A DNA stretch of 64,000 bases from the NCBI RefSeq assembly GCF_009857605.1, contig NZ_WWCT01000001.1:496001-560000 (forward strand), in the 5' to 3' direction. Shown piece after piece: positions 56,080 to 64,000 of the stretch. Under the pieces are notes generated by a model. That model searched no databases. It saw only the letters and a list, made by a program, of their open reading frames with translations, and was not told the DNA's origin. Made by a program: the position numbers and the translations under genes. The number at the start of each line of letters is the position of its first letter. Position 1 is the stretch's first letter. This DNA comes from Duganella levis (lineage in GTDB: Bacteria; Pseudomonadota; Gammaproteobacteria; Burkholderiales; Burkholderiaceae_D).

Positions 56080-58491
56080 TTAGTGTTTTACCACTTCGAC
56101 CTGGCCATCAACCTTGGTGGCGGCCGCCGCAACGGCCTCCACCGGAGCAGTTTCCACCAGCGGTTCCGGCTGGCGTTCGAGGGCGATTTCCAGCACTTTG
56201 TCGATCCAACGCACCGGCACGATCTCCAGTTTGTTTTTGACATTGTCCGGAATGTCGGCCAGATCCTTGACGTTCTGCTCAGGGATCAGCACGGTTTTGA
56301 TGCCACCACGCTGCGCTGCCAGCAGTTTTTCCTTCAAGCCGCCGATCGGCAACACTTCGCCGCGCAGAGTGATCTCGCCCGTCATCGCCACATCGGCGCG
56401 CACCGGAATCCCGGTGAAGACCGACACCATGGCCACCGTCATGGCAGCGCCGGCGGACGGACCGTCTTTCGGCGTTGCACCTTCCGGCACGTGAATGTGG
56501 ATGTCCGCTTTTTCGAACACTTCATTCTTGATGCCCAGGCGCTGCGCGCGGCTGCGCACCACGGTGCGGGCGGCTTCGATCGATTCCTTCATCACATCGC
56601 CCAGCGTACCGGTACGGATGACGTTGCCCTTGCCCGGCATCTGCACGGCTTCGATGGTCAGCAGATCGCCGCCCACTTCGGTCCATGCCAGACCGACCAC
56701 CTGGCCAACCTGATTCTCTTTCTCGGCCACGCCGAAGTCGTAGCGGCGCACGCCCAGGAACTTGTCCAGGTTTTTCGGCGTGACGATCACTTTCTTCTCC
56801 GACTTTTTCAGCAGCAGCATCTTGACCACCTTGCGGCAGATCTTCGACACTTCGCGTTCCAGCGAACGCACGCCGGCTTCACGGGTGTAGTAGCGCACGA
56901 TGTCGCGGATGGCGGCGTCGCTGACCGAGATCTCGTCCTCTTTCAGGCCGTTGTTCTTGATCTGCTTCGGCAGCAGGTAACGCTGAGCGATGCTGGCTTT
57001 TTCGTCCTCGGTGTAACCCGACAGGCGGATCACTTCCATGCGGTCCAGCAGCGCCGGCGGGATGTTGAACGAGTTCGAAGTCGCCACGAACATCACATCC
57101 GACAGGTCGAAATCGACCTCGATGTAGTGGTCCGAGAAGGTGTGGTTCTGCTCAGGATCCAGCACCTCCAGCAGCGCCGACGATGGATCGCCGCGGAAGT
57201 CCGCACCCATCTTGTCGATCTCGTCCAGCAGGAACAGCGGGTTGCGCACGCCGACTTTCGCCAGCGATTGCAGCACCTTGCCCGGCATCGAGCCGATGTA
57301 GGTACGACGGTGACCGCGAATCTCGGCCTCGTCCCGCACCCCGCCGAGCGCCATGCGCACGAACTTGCGGTTCGTGGCGCGGGCGATCGACTGACCCAGC
57401 GAGGTTTTACCCACGCCCGGAGGACCGACGAAGCACAGGATCGGCGCTTTCAGCTTGTCGACGCGTTGTTGCACTGCGAGGTATTCCAGGATGCGTTCTT
57501 TGACCTTGTCCAGGCCATAGTGGTCGCCTTCCAGCACTTTTTCAGCGTTGGTCAGATCGTTGTTGACCTTGGATTTTTTCTTCCAAGGCAGGCTGACCAG
57601 CGTATCGATGTAGTTGCGCACCACGGTGGCTTCAGCCGACATCGGCGACATCAGCTTGAGTTTCTTCAGCTCGGCGGTGGCTTTGTCCAGCGCCTCTTTC
57701 GGCATCTTGGCCAGCGCGACTTTCTTCTCCAGCTCGTCCAGGTCGGCGCCGTCTTCGCCCTCGCCCAGTTCTTTCTGGATGGCTTTGACCTGTTCGTTCA
57801 GGTAATACTCGCGCTGCGACTTCTCCATCTGGCGCTTGACGCGGCCACGGATCCGTTTCTCGACTTGCAGAATGTCCAGCTCGCCTTCCAGCTGGCCCAG
57901 CAGATGCTCCAGGCGCTTGGCGACACTGAAGATCTCCAGGATCACCTGTTTCTGCTCCAGCTTCAGCGGCAGATGGGCGGCCACGGTGTCGGCCAGGCGG
58001 CCGGCGTCGTCGATGCCCGACAGCGATGCCAGGATCTCTGGTGGGATTTTCTTGTTCAGTTTGACGTACTGGTCAAATTGCTGAACGATCGCGCGGCGCA
58101 TCGCTTCGATTTCCGAATCGTCGCCCAGCTCGGAATCGAGCGGCGTCAGATCGGCCACGAAGTGCGTCGGCGTATCGGTAATTTTGTTGATGCGGGCGCG
58201 CTGGGCACCTTCGACCAGTACCTTGACGGTGCCGTCCGGCAGTTTCAGCATTTGCAGAATGTTGGCCACGCAGCCGATTTCGTAGATATCGGAAGCAGAA
58301 GGTTCGTCCTTGGCAGCGGCTTTTTGGGCGGCAAGCATGATGCTCTTGCCTTGCTCCATCGCGGCTTCCAGCGCCTTGATCGATTTTGGGCGTCCTACGA
58401 ACAGCGGTATCACCATATGCGGAAATACGACGACGTCCCGCAGCGGCAATAACGGCAGTTGAGTTTGCTCAGTTAATTTGGAAGTTGTCAT
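56080..58491 (-). CDS. lon: ATP-dependent protease La (Lon)
   Basis: 803 residues, the normal length. The N-terminal substrate domain ('[20 protein letters not shown]') is followed by the AAA+ module ('[20 protein letters not shown]' Walker A, '[13 protein letters not shown]' Walker B) and the protease domain with the Ser of '[16 protein letters not shown]' and the Lys of '[11 protein letters not shown]'. Lon degrades misfolded and regulatory proteins. The C-terminal tail is Ala/Val/Pro-rich ('[20 protein letters not shown]'), longer than in E. coli. A sigma-32-type promoter lies 30-57 bases upstream. Confidence 0.98.
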   Translation of the reverse strand: MTTSKLTEQTQLPLLPLRDVVVFPHMVIPLFVGRPKSIKALEAAMEQGKSIMLAAQKAAAKDEPSASDIYEIGCVANILQMLKLPDGTVKVLVEGAQRARINKITDTPTHFVADLTPLDSELGDDSEIEAMRRAIVQQFDQYVKLNKKIPPEILASLSGIDDAGRLADTVAAHLPLKLEQKQVILEIFSVAKRLEHLLGQLEGELDILQVEKRIRGRVKRQMEKSQREYYLNEQVKAIQKELGEGEDGADLDELEKKVALAKMPKEALDKATAELKKLKLMSPMSAEATVVRNYIDTLVSLPWKKKSKVNNDLTNAEKVLEGDHYGLDKVKERILEYLAVQQRVDKLKAPILCFVGPPGVGKTSLGQSIARATNRKFVRMALGGVRDEAEIRGHRRTYIGSMPGKVLQSLAKVGVRNPLFLLDEIDKMGADFRGDPSSALLEVLDPEQNHTFSDHYIEVDFDLSDVMFVATSNSFNIPPALLDRMEVIRLSGYTEDEKASIAQRYLLPKQIKNNGLKEDEISVSDAAIRDIVRYYTREAGVRSLEREVSKICRKVVKMLLLKKSEKKVIVTPKNLDKFLGVRRYDFGVAEKENQVGQVVGLAWTEVGGDLLTIEAVQMPGKGNVIRTGTLGDVMKESIEAARTVVRSRAQRLGIKNEVFEKADIHIHVPEGATPKDGPSAGAAMTVAMVSVFTGIPVRADVAMTGEITLRGEVLPIGGLKEKLLAAQRGGIKTVLIPEQNVKDLADIPDNVKNKLEIVPVRWIDKVLEIALERQPEPLVETAPVEAVAAAATKVDGQVEVVKH

Positions 58492-58520
58492 GGCGTACCT
58501 TATGTGAAAGCGTGATTATG

Positions 58521-58548
58521 AAATGGCGCTGTTCCGTCAAATCACAAG
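58521..58548 (-). promoter_or_regulatory. Heat-shock (sigma-32) type promoter of lon
   Basis: On the minus strand CTTGTGA (58542-58548), 13 bases, then CGCCATTT (58521-58528). The consensus is CTTGAAA, 13-15 bases, CCCCATNT, so the -10 matches in all but one position and the -35 in five of seven. It lies 30 bases before the lon ATG, as expected for a heat-shock gene. Confidence 0.6.
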
Positions 58549-58611
58549 ACCGACCTGCAAGAAATATTCCTCATATAAAAGAATATTTTCTGCACTCTAA
58601 AAGAATCGCTA

Positions 58612-58651
58612 ATAAAAAAAGCCACGCGCGACAGCCGTCACGAGTGGCTTT
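58612..58651 (-). terminator. Terminator of clpX
   Basis: AAAGCCAC (58618-58625) pairs with GTGGCTTT (58644-58651) around an 18-base loop that can fold further; the minus strand continues TTTTTTTATT. It separates clpX from lon. Confidence 0.8.
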
Positions 58652-58754
58652 CCGACTGAAGCCTGTATTCTTTTATTGATTTTGATTGTACCGCCTTGCC
58701 CCACGGATGCGAAATGAATTTTGCTGTCGCGCGGGGCAAGTGTGCACTCGTTAT

Positions 58755-60023
58755 TTAATTCTCACCAGAAGCCTTAGGCTGCTCCTGATAAATCAACAAA
58801 GGTTTCGCGCCACTGGTAATGGTATTCTCATCAATAACCACTTTAGTAACGTTGGTTTCATTTGGCAGCTCATACATGGTATCGAGCAGCGCGTGTTCCA
58901 GGATCGAACGCAGACCTCGGGCGCCGGTTTTGCGCGCCAGGGCTTTCTTGGCGATCGCGTGCAGCGCAGCCGGACGAATCTCCAGTTCCGCGCCTTCCAT
59001 TTCCAGCAGCTTCGAATATTGCTTGATCAGCGCATTCTTCGGCTCGACCAGAATCTGGATCAGCGCTTCTTCGGTCAGCTCGGCCAGGGTCGCCACCACC
59101 GGCAGACGGCCCACCAGCTCAGGGATCAGGCCGAACTTGATCAGATCTTCCGGTTCCGCTTCCATCAGCACGTCGCTGACGTTGCGCTCGGACTTGCTCT
59201 TCACCGAGGCGCCGAAACCGATGCCGGACTTCTCCGAACGGTTCTCGATCACCTTGGCCAGGCCGTCAAACGCGCCGCCGCAGATGAACATGATGTTGGT
59301 GGTGTCGATCTGCACGAAGTCCTGGTTAGGATGCTTGCGGCCGCCTTGTGGCGGCACCGAGGCCATGGTGCCCTCGATCAGTTTCAGCAGCGCCTGCTGC
59401 ACGCCCTCGCCCGATACGTCGCGGGTGATTGACGGGTTGTCCGACTTACGGGAGATCTTATCGATCTCATCGATATAGACGATGCCGCGTTGCGCCTTGT
59501 CCACATCGTAGTTGCAGCTTTGCAACAGTTTCTGGATGATATTCTCGACGTCTTCACCCACGTAGCCGGCTTCGGTCAGCGTGGTGGCGTCGGCGATTAC
59601 GAACGGCACGTTCAGCATGCGCGCCAGGGTCTGCGCCAGCAAGGTTTTACCCGAGCCGGTTGGACCGACCAGCAGGATGTTGGACTTGGCCAGTTCGACC
59701 TCGTCTTTTTTACCCAGGTGCTTGAGGCGCTTGTAGTGGTTGTACACCGCCACCGACAGGATGCGCTTGGCGGTTTGCTGGCCAATCACGTACTGGTCCA
59801 GCAAGTCCTTGATTTCGTGCGGGGTCGGCAGGTCCGATTTGGCGCCCGAAACCGACTCGATGGCCGAGGTTTCGTCGCGGATGATGTCATTGCACAGATC
59901 GATACACTCGTCGCAGATGAATACCGACGGGCCGGCGATAAGCTTCTTCACCTCGTGCTGGCTTTTGCCGCAGAACGAGCAGTACAGAAGTTTTTCGCCG
60001 CTGGAGGATTTTTTGTCTGACAT
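58755..60023 (-). CDS. clpX: ATP-dependent Clp protease ATP-binding subunit ClpX
   Basis: 422 residues from the ATG at 60023 ([20 protein letters not shown]); an upstream in-frame Met is not used. N-terminal zinc-binding domain with 'CSFCGKSQ' and 'CDECIDLC'; AAA+ module with Walker A '[18 protein letters not shown]', pore loop 'GYVGED', Walker B '[12 protein letters not shown]' and the ClpP-binding 'IGFGAS' loop. It unfolds substrates and feeds them to ClpP, which is encoded upstream on the same strand with a hairpin in between. Confidence 0.98.
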   Translation of the reverse strand: MSDKKSSSGEKLLYCSFCGKSQHEVKKLIAGPSVFICDECIDLCNDIIRDETSAIESVSGAKSDLPTPHEIKDLLDQYVIGQQTAKRILSVAVYNHYKRLKHLGKKDEVELAKSNILLVGPTGSGKTLLAQTLARMLNVPFVIADATTLTEAGYVGEDVENIIQKLLQSCNYDVDKAQRGIVYIDEIDKISRKSDNPSITRDVSGEGVQQALLKLIEGTMASVPPQGGRKHPNQDFVQIDTTNIMFICGGAFDGLAKVIENRSEKSGIGFGASVKSKSERNVSDVLMEAEPEDLIKFGLIPELVGRLPVVATLAELTEEALIQILVEPKNALIKQYSKLLEMEGAELEIRPAALHAIAKKALARKTGARGLRSILEHALLDTMYELPNETNVTKVVIDENTITSGAKPLLIYQEQPKASGEN

Positions 60024-60124
60024 GGGCAGTTTTCTTTGGTTACAGAATGGCTTGGCCATTGCCGGCTAGCAAGTTTGAAGACTGGAAAAAATCCGCCTAC
60101 ACCACATGCTACCCGAAATAAAAA

Positions 60125-60156
60125 CGAAACGCCCGAACGATTAATCGTCCGGGCGT
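60125..60156 (-). terminator. Terminator after clpP
   Basis: ACGCCCG-A-ACGATT pairs with AATCGT-C-CGGGCGT (60129-60156) with one mismatch; the minus strand continues TTTCGTTTTTATTTC. It lies 28 bases past the clpP stop, so clpX probably has its own promoter or depends on read-through. Confidence 0.8.
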
Positions 60157-60183
60157 CTTTTTAGCAATGCTGCGGGTAAAGCA

Positions 60184-60810
60184 TTAAGCCCGGTTGGTCA
60201 ACACTTTGTCGATCAGACCGTACTCTACCGCCTCTTCCGCCGACATGAAGCGGTCGCGATCGGTGTCTTTGGCGATCTGCTCGACGGTTTGGCCGGTGCG
60301 TTCCGCCATGATCGAGTTCAGACGGTGGCGCAGGTACAGGATTTCCTTGGCCTGGATCTCGATGTCCGAAGCCATGCCCTGCGAGCCGCCCGACGGCTGG
60401 TGAATCATGATGCGCGAGTTCGGCAGCGAGAAGCGCTTGCCCTTGGCGCCAGCGGCCAGCAGGAAGGCGCCCATCGAAGCGGCGATACCGGTGCACAGCG
60501 TCGATACGTCAGGCTTGATGAACTGCATCGTATCGAAGATCGCCAGACCGGCCGAAACCGAACCACCAGGCGAATTGATGTACAGCGAGATGTCCTTGTC
60601 CGGGTTTTCGCTTTCCAGGAACAGCAGCTGGGCGACCACCAGATTGGCCATCTGGTCGTTGACCGGACCGACCATGAAGATAATACGTTCCTTCAGCAGA
60701 CGCGAGTAGATGTCATAAGAGCGCTCGCCGCGGCCGCTTTGTTCCACCACCATCGGCACCAGGCCGAGCATTTCGGTGTCCAGCGCCGGATTTCGGTTCA
60801 TACCAGTCAT
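60184..60810 (-). CDS. clpP: ATP-dependent Clp protease proteolytic subunit
   Basis: 208 residues. The catalytic triad is Ser112 in '[11 protein letters not shown]', His137 in 'IMIHQPSGG' and the Asp near 186 in 'DTDRDRFMS'. The N-terminal '[20 protein letters not shown]' and '[20 protein letters not shown]' are standard. It forms the double-heptamer chamber that degrades proteins unfolded by ClpX. It lies 67 bases downstream of tig on the same strand. Confidence 0.98.
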   Translation of the reverse strand: MTGMNRNPALDTEMLGLVPMVVEQSGRGERSYDIYSRLLKERIIFMVGPVNDQMANLVVAQLLFLESENPDKDISLYINSPGGSVSAGLAIFDTMQFIKPDVSTLCTGIAASMGAFLLAAGAKGKRFSLPNSRIMIHQPSGGSQGMASDIEIQAKEILYLRHRLNSIMAERTGQTVEQIAKDTDRDRFMSAEEAVEYGLIDKVLTNRA

Positions 60811-60877
60811 TCTATTTCCTTGTGAAGCAGCTTAAAGGGCCGGTATGTAAATAATACATCATCCGGCCCAAACTGAA

Positions 60878-62218
60878 TTACGCTTGTGCGTTGCTTCCCA
60901 TCAGTTCGTCAAAGGCGATGGCCTTGGACGACGTCTTCGACAGGCCCAGGACGTAGTTGACGACGTTTTCTTCCAATACAAGGGCTTCGACTTCTGCCAG
61001 ACGACGACGGTCGCTGTAGTAGTACTTCAGCACTTCGCGTGGATCTTCGTAGCTTTGGGCGAAGTCTTCGATCTGGGCTTTAACTTGCTCAGGCTGGGCT
61101 TGCAGGTTGTTCTCGGTCACCAGTTGCGACAGAATCAGGCCCAGGCGTACGCGACGCTCGGCTTTTTCTGCGAACAGTTCTGGTGGGAATGGCACGTCCT
61201 TGACGTTCATGCCACGCTGCGCCATGTCTTGACGGGTGATTTCGGCCAGACGCTCGGTGTCCTGAGCGATCAGCGATTTCGGCACGTCCAGGGTGGCGGT
61301 CTTGACCAGGGTGTCCATCACGGCTTCTTTGTTGCGTGCTTTCACGCGGCCAGCGACTTCACGTTCCAGGTTGACTTTGATGTCTTCGCGCATTTTAGCG
61401 ACGTCGCCATCGGCCACGCCCAGCGACTTGGCGAATTCGCCGTCGACTTCCGGCAGGTGCGCCCATTCCAGTTTTTGCAGGGTGATCGTGAACGAGGCGG
61501 TTTTGCCGGCCACGTCTTTACCATGGTAGTCCTCTGGGAAGGCCAGTGGGAAGGTCTTCGCTTCGCCGACTTTCAGGCCGACGGTCGCGGCTTCGAATTC
61601 TGGCAGCATGCGGCCTTCGCCCAGCACGAACGGGTAGCCTTCAGCTTTGCCGCCTGGGAATTCCACGCCGTCGATCGAACCGACGAAGTCCACCGTTACG
61701 CGGTCGCCGTTGGCAGCAACAGCTTCGCCGCCGTCGCCGTGTTCGCCGGCTTCGCCTTTGGTGTGGAAGTGCACGCGCTGTTTGCGCAGGATGTCGATGG
61801 TCTTGTCGATTTCAGCTTCGCTGACGTCGGCTTTGACGGTTTCGATTTCTACCTTGGTCAGATCGCCGATTTCGACTTCTGGGTAGATTTCGAAGGTTGC
61901 GTCGAAGGCCAGGACGCCGGCTGGCGATTCGGCCTTCGGCTCAATGTTCGGGAAACCAGCAACGCGCAGCTGGTTTTCGTTTGCGGCGTCGTTGAAAGCG
62001 CGGCCAACTTTATCGTTCAGCACTTCGGTCTCGATCTGATAACCGTATTGTGCTGCGACCATTTTCAGAGGAACTTTACCCGGACGGAAGCCTGGTGCCT
62101 TAGCCGTTTTGGCTTGCACTTTCAGGCGCTTCTCAACTTCAGCGCGGACTTCGGTCAGCGGGAAGGAGATCGTGATACGACGTTCGAGTTTGCCCAAGGT
62201 TTCGACTGCAGTTGCCAT
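60878..62218 (-). CDS. tig: Trigger factor (ribosome-associated chaperone and prolyl isomerase)
   Basis: 446 residues from the ATG at 62218 ([20 protein letters not shown]). The N-terminal ribosome-binding domain carries '[15 protein letters not shown]', close to the GFRxGKxP signature. The middle FKBP-type isomerase domain runs from about 155 to 245 ('[20 protein letters not shown]', '[20 protein letters not shown]'). The C-terminal chaperone arms follow. It binds nascent chains at the ribosome exit. An acidic/His-rich loop ('[18 protein letters not shown]') just before the FKBP domain is a slight elongation. The tRNA-Leu gene lies directly upstream. Confidence 0.97.
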   Translation of the reverse strand: MATAVETLGKLERRITISFPLTEVRAEVEKRLKVQAKTAKAPGFRPGKVPLKMVAAQYGYQIETEVLNDKVGRAFNDAANENQLRVAGFPNIEPKAESPAGVLAFDATFEIYPEVEIGDLTKVEIETVKADVSEAEIDKTIDILRKQRVHFHTKGEAGEHGDGGEAVAANGDRVTVDFVGSIDGVEFPGGKAEGYPFVLGEGRMLPEFEAATVGLKVGEAKTFPLAFPEDYHGKDVAGKTASFTITLQKLEWAHLPEVDGEFAKSLGVADGDVAKMREDIKVNLEREVAGRVKARNKEAVMDTLVKTATLDVPKSLIAQDTERLAEITRQDMAQRGMNVKDVPFPPELFAEKAERRVRLGLILSQLVTENNLQAQPEQVKAQIEDFAQSYEDPREVLKYYYSDRRRLAEVEALVLEENVVNYVLGLSKTSSKAIAFDELMGSNAQA

Positions 62219-62250
62219 GTAAAAATCGTCCAAAAAATAAAAAGTACAGT

Positions 62251-62337
62251 TGGTGCGAGGAGGGGGACTCGAACCCCCACACCATTGCTGGCGTCAGGAC
62301 CTAAACCTGGTGCGTCTACCAATTTCGCCATCCTCGC
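62251..62337 (-). tRNA. tRNA-Leu (TAG)
   Basis: 87 bases including CCA, with the long variable arm of a class II tRNA. The minus strand starts GCGAGGATGGCGAAATTGGT, has anticodon TAG in the loop GTTTAGGTC and ends CCTCGCACCA. It lies 32 bases before the tig start codon and may share its transcript. Confidence 0.96.
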
Positions 62338-62354
62338 GGCATGTTTGCACAAAA

Positions 62355-62389
62355 GCAAAGGGCGACCCGTAAGTGAAAACGGTCGCCCT
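62355..62389 (-). terminator. Terminator of the RND efflux gene
   Basis: Stem AGGGCGACC / GGTCGCCCT (62359-62367 and 62381-62389) with a 13-base loop; the minus strand continues TTTGCTTTTG. It lies 109 bases past the RND stop and just upstream of tRNA-Leu. The sequence 62390-62497 contains nothing else I recognise. Confidence 0.75.
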
Positions 62390-62497
62390 ATTCCTGCTCT
62401 TTGATGCAGGAGCTTTCAACTTCAACGCGATATTCTAACGGGTTTTTCGCGGAATGGTGACGATTTTTAGTATGTCGCCAACATTCCGCTCAAATTT

Positions 62498-64000
62498 CTA
62501 ATTATTTGCCTGTTTTAGAGGCTTTTTAACTCTAAACCAGGCCGCATACAGCGCTGGAAGGAACAATAAAGTCAGCGCCGTCGCCAAAATAAGCCCGCCC
62601 ATAATCGCCACCGCCATCGGTCCCCAGAATACGGAACGCGATAAAGGGATCATCGCCAGCGCCGCCGCAGCGGCCGTCAGGATAATCGGACGGCAGCGGC
62701 GCACCGCCGATTCCACGATCGCGGTCCAAGGATCGTGGCCGGCCTTGATGTCCTGCTCGATCTGGTCGACCAGGATCACGGAGTTGCGGATGATCATGCC
62801 GAACAGCGCGATGATGCCCAGGTTGGCCACGAAGCCCAGCGGACGTCCCAGCAACAGCAGCGCCATCGCCGCCCCCGCCACGCCCAGCGGGCCGGTCAGG
62901 AAAACCAGCAGCGCCCGCGAGAAGCTATGCAGTTGCAACATCAGCAGCGTGAAGATCAGGAAGATCGCCAGCGGCAGGTTGGCCGCAATCGAGGCCTCCG
63001 CTGCGCCGCTGTCCGAAGCGGCGCCTTTGACGGTGATCGCGTAGCCGGCCGGCAGCGCGTCGCGCAACGCCTTCAGTTGCGGCTCGATTTGGCCGGAAAC
63101 GGTTGGGCCCTGGATATGGTCGCCCACGTCCGACTGCACCGTGATTGCCCAGTCGCGCCCTTCCCGCCATACCACACCCGGTTCCCACACGAAGTGCGCA
63201 CGCGCCAGCTGGCTGATCGGCACAGACTTGCCGCTGGCAGTCGGGATATTGGTGTCGTTCAGCACCGAAATCGTCGAACGCTCATCGAGCGGCTGGCGGA
63301 TCTGGATATCGATCAGCTGGATGCCTTCGCGGAACTGGCCGATCTTGGTGCCGGACAGGATGGTGTTAGCCGCGCGCATCACGGTTTGCGAGGTCACGCC
63401 CAGCGCCCGCATCTTGTCCTGATCCAGGTCCAGCCGCAGCACCTTGATCGATTCATTCCAGTTGTCATTGACGCCGATCGTATTCGGATTGGCGCGCATG
63501 ATGTCCTTGACCTGGTCGGCAATCGCCCGCACCTTGGCCACTTCGGTGCCCGTGACGCGGAACTGCACCGGATACGGCACCGGCGGCCCGTTCGGCAGCA
63601 GCTTGACTCGGCCGCGCACTTCCGGGAAATCATGCTTGAAGACGTCGACGATCTTGTCGCGCAAAGCAGCGCGCGCCTTCAGGTCTTTCGGCAGCACCAC
63701 GATCTGCGACACGTTGGTCTGCGGGAAAATCTGGTCCAGCGGCAGGTAGAAACGCGGCGAACCGGTGCCGACGTAGCTGGTCACGCTGACCACCCCATCC
63801 TGCTTGCGGATGAAGGCTTCGAACTTCTTCACCTGCGCCTCATTGGCGGCGAAGGTCGTGCCTTCCGGCGTCCACAGTTCCACCATCAATTCAGGACGGC
63901 TGGAATCCGGGAAGAATTGCTTCTCGATGAACTTGAAGCCGTACACGCCCAGCGCAAACACGGCCAAGGTTGCGGCGATGGTGATCCAGCGGTACTCCAC
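62498..64000 (-). CDS. RND efflux transporter permease (C-terminal half, cut by the window edge)
   Basis: 500 residues of an AcrB-type pump, which is normally about 1020-1050 long; the frame is open at 64000, so the apparent start is not real. The sequence begins at TM7 ('WITIAATLAVFALGVYGFKF'), then the second porter domain ('FFPDSSRPELMVELWTPEGT', 'RVTGTEVAKVRAIADQVKDI'), and ends with TM8-TM12 ('GPLGVAGAAMALLLLGRPLG', 'GIIALFGMIIRNSVILVDQI', 'ALAMIPLSRSVFWGPMAVAI', 'LILATALTLLFLPALYAAWF'). The 'GMIIRNSVILVDQIEQDI' region is typical of HAE-1/HAE-2-type drug or solvent pumps. Partner genes would lie to the right. Confidence 0.93.
   Translation of the reverse strand: MEYRWITIAATLAVFALGVYGFKFIEKQFFPDSSRPELMVELWTPEGTTFAANEAQVKKFEAFIRKQDGVVSVTSYVGTGSPRFYLPLDQIFPQTNVSQIVVLPKDLKARAALRDKIVDVFKHDFPEVRGRVKLLPNGPPVPYPVQFRVTGTEVAKVRAIADQVKDIMRANPNTIGVNDNWNESIKVLRLDLDQDKMRALGVTSQTVMRAANTILSGTKIGQFREGIQLIDIQIRQPLDERSTISVLNDTNIPTASGKSVPISQLARAHFVWEPGVVWREGRDWAITVQSDVGDHIQGPTVSGQIEPQLKALRDALPAGYAITVKGAASDSGAAEASIAANLPLAIFLIFTLLMLQLHSFSRALLVFLTGPLGVAGAAMALLLLGRPLGFVANLGIIALFGMIIRNSVILVDQIEQDIKAGHDPWTAIVESAVRRCRPIILTAAAAALAMIPLSRSVFWGPMAVAIMGGLILATALTLLFLPALYAAWFRVKKPLKQANN

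Noticed and set aside
56059..58452. 797-codon plus-strand open frame opposite lon
   Set aside because: Its translation has no recognisable domain and is the GC-rich mirror of Lon, whose conserved motifs and ribosome site are clear.
60884..62404. 506-codon plus-strand open frame opposite trigger factor, running into tRNA-Leu
   Set aside because: Antisense shadow; it also crosses a tRNA gene.

Overview
The window is a GC-rich chromosomal segment (roughly 60-65% G+C by eye) from a betaproteobacterium, most likely Oxalobacteraceae (Massilia/Duganella/Janthinobacterium group). The evidence is the order tRNA-Leu, tig, clpP, clpX, lon, hupB, tRNA-Val, tRNA-Asp x2, ppiD; PEP-CTERM secreted proteins; a BdlA-like chemotaxis cluster; the msrB-yciB-bolA-parvulin order; and the overall protein style. 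No prophage, plasmid or CRISPR signal is visible. The family assignment is an inference from gene content, not a database match.

Layout, left to right. 1-2.9 kb: a truncated group II (PLP) decarboxylase, divergent from an orphan flaG followed by an uncharacterised PLP enzyme, then a GNAT acetyltransferase. 2.9-8.7 kb: a tight leftward lipid-catabolism operon (thiolase, acyl-CoA dehydrogenase, SDR, MDR reductase, SDR). It has a palindromic operator-like site inside its promoter that recurs upstream of the FadB-like gene at 17.5-19.6 kb. 8.9-12.4 kb: an MHS-family transporter with a large periplasmic insert, a REP-associated tyrosine transposase (RAYT) flanked by its own repeats, then an isoleucine-rich leader peptide with an attenuator-type hairpin set placed in front of a small P-loop kinase. 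12.4-17.4 kb: a hydrolase/LytS/LytR-type two-component operon and two paralogous PEP-CTERM proteins. 19.9-25.3 kb: a soluble double-PAS chemoreceptor, CheR, CheD and a triple-CheW protein without CheA/CheB/CheY, then a DUF4197 protein. 25.4-30.8 kb: a MarR/DHA2-efflux pair with a clear operator, a membrane chemoreceptor and an acyl-CoA ligase.

30.8-41.7 kb: selO (apparently with an ATT start), msrB, yciB, bolA, two tandem periplasmic parvulins, a frameshifted alkD remnant, purL, and a receiver-TPR protein with Glu at the phosphoacceptor position. 41.7-55 kb: a paired-hairpin (BIME-like) repeat, a TraB/GumN protein with a 46-residue membrane protein in front of it, 5-oxoprolinase, the NAD(P)H-hydrate repair enzyme, an S41-like protein, an ABC ATPase divergent from tesA, mnmH, a YddG-like exporter and ppiD. 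55-62.3 kb: tRNAs, hupB, and the lon/clpX/clpP/tig proteostasis block, with a heat-shock-type promoter in front of lon. The right edge holds the C-terminal half of an RND efflux pump.

Functional themes: (i) fatty-acid breakdown spread over three loci, two of which may share a TetR-type regulator; (ii) protein quality control in cytoplasm and envelope (tig, ClpXP, Lon, HU, PpiD, parvulins, MsrB, SelO); (iii) sensory signalling by accessory chemotaxis proteins. The strongest candidates for follow-up are the misplaced amino-acid attenuator, the RAYT/repeat unit, the CheA-less chemotaxis operon, the Glu-substituted receiver and the small membrane protein at 42810-42950.
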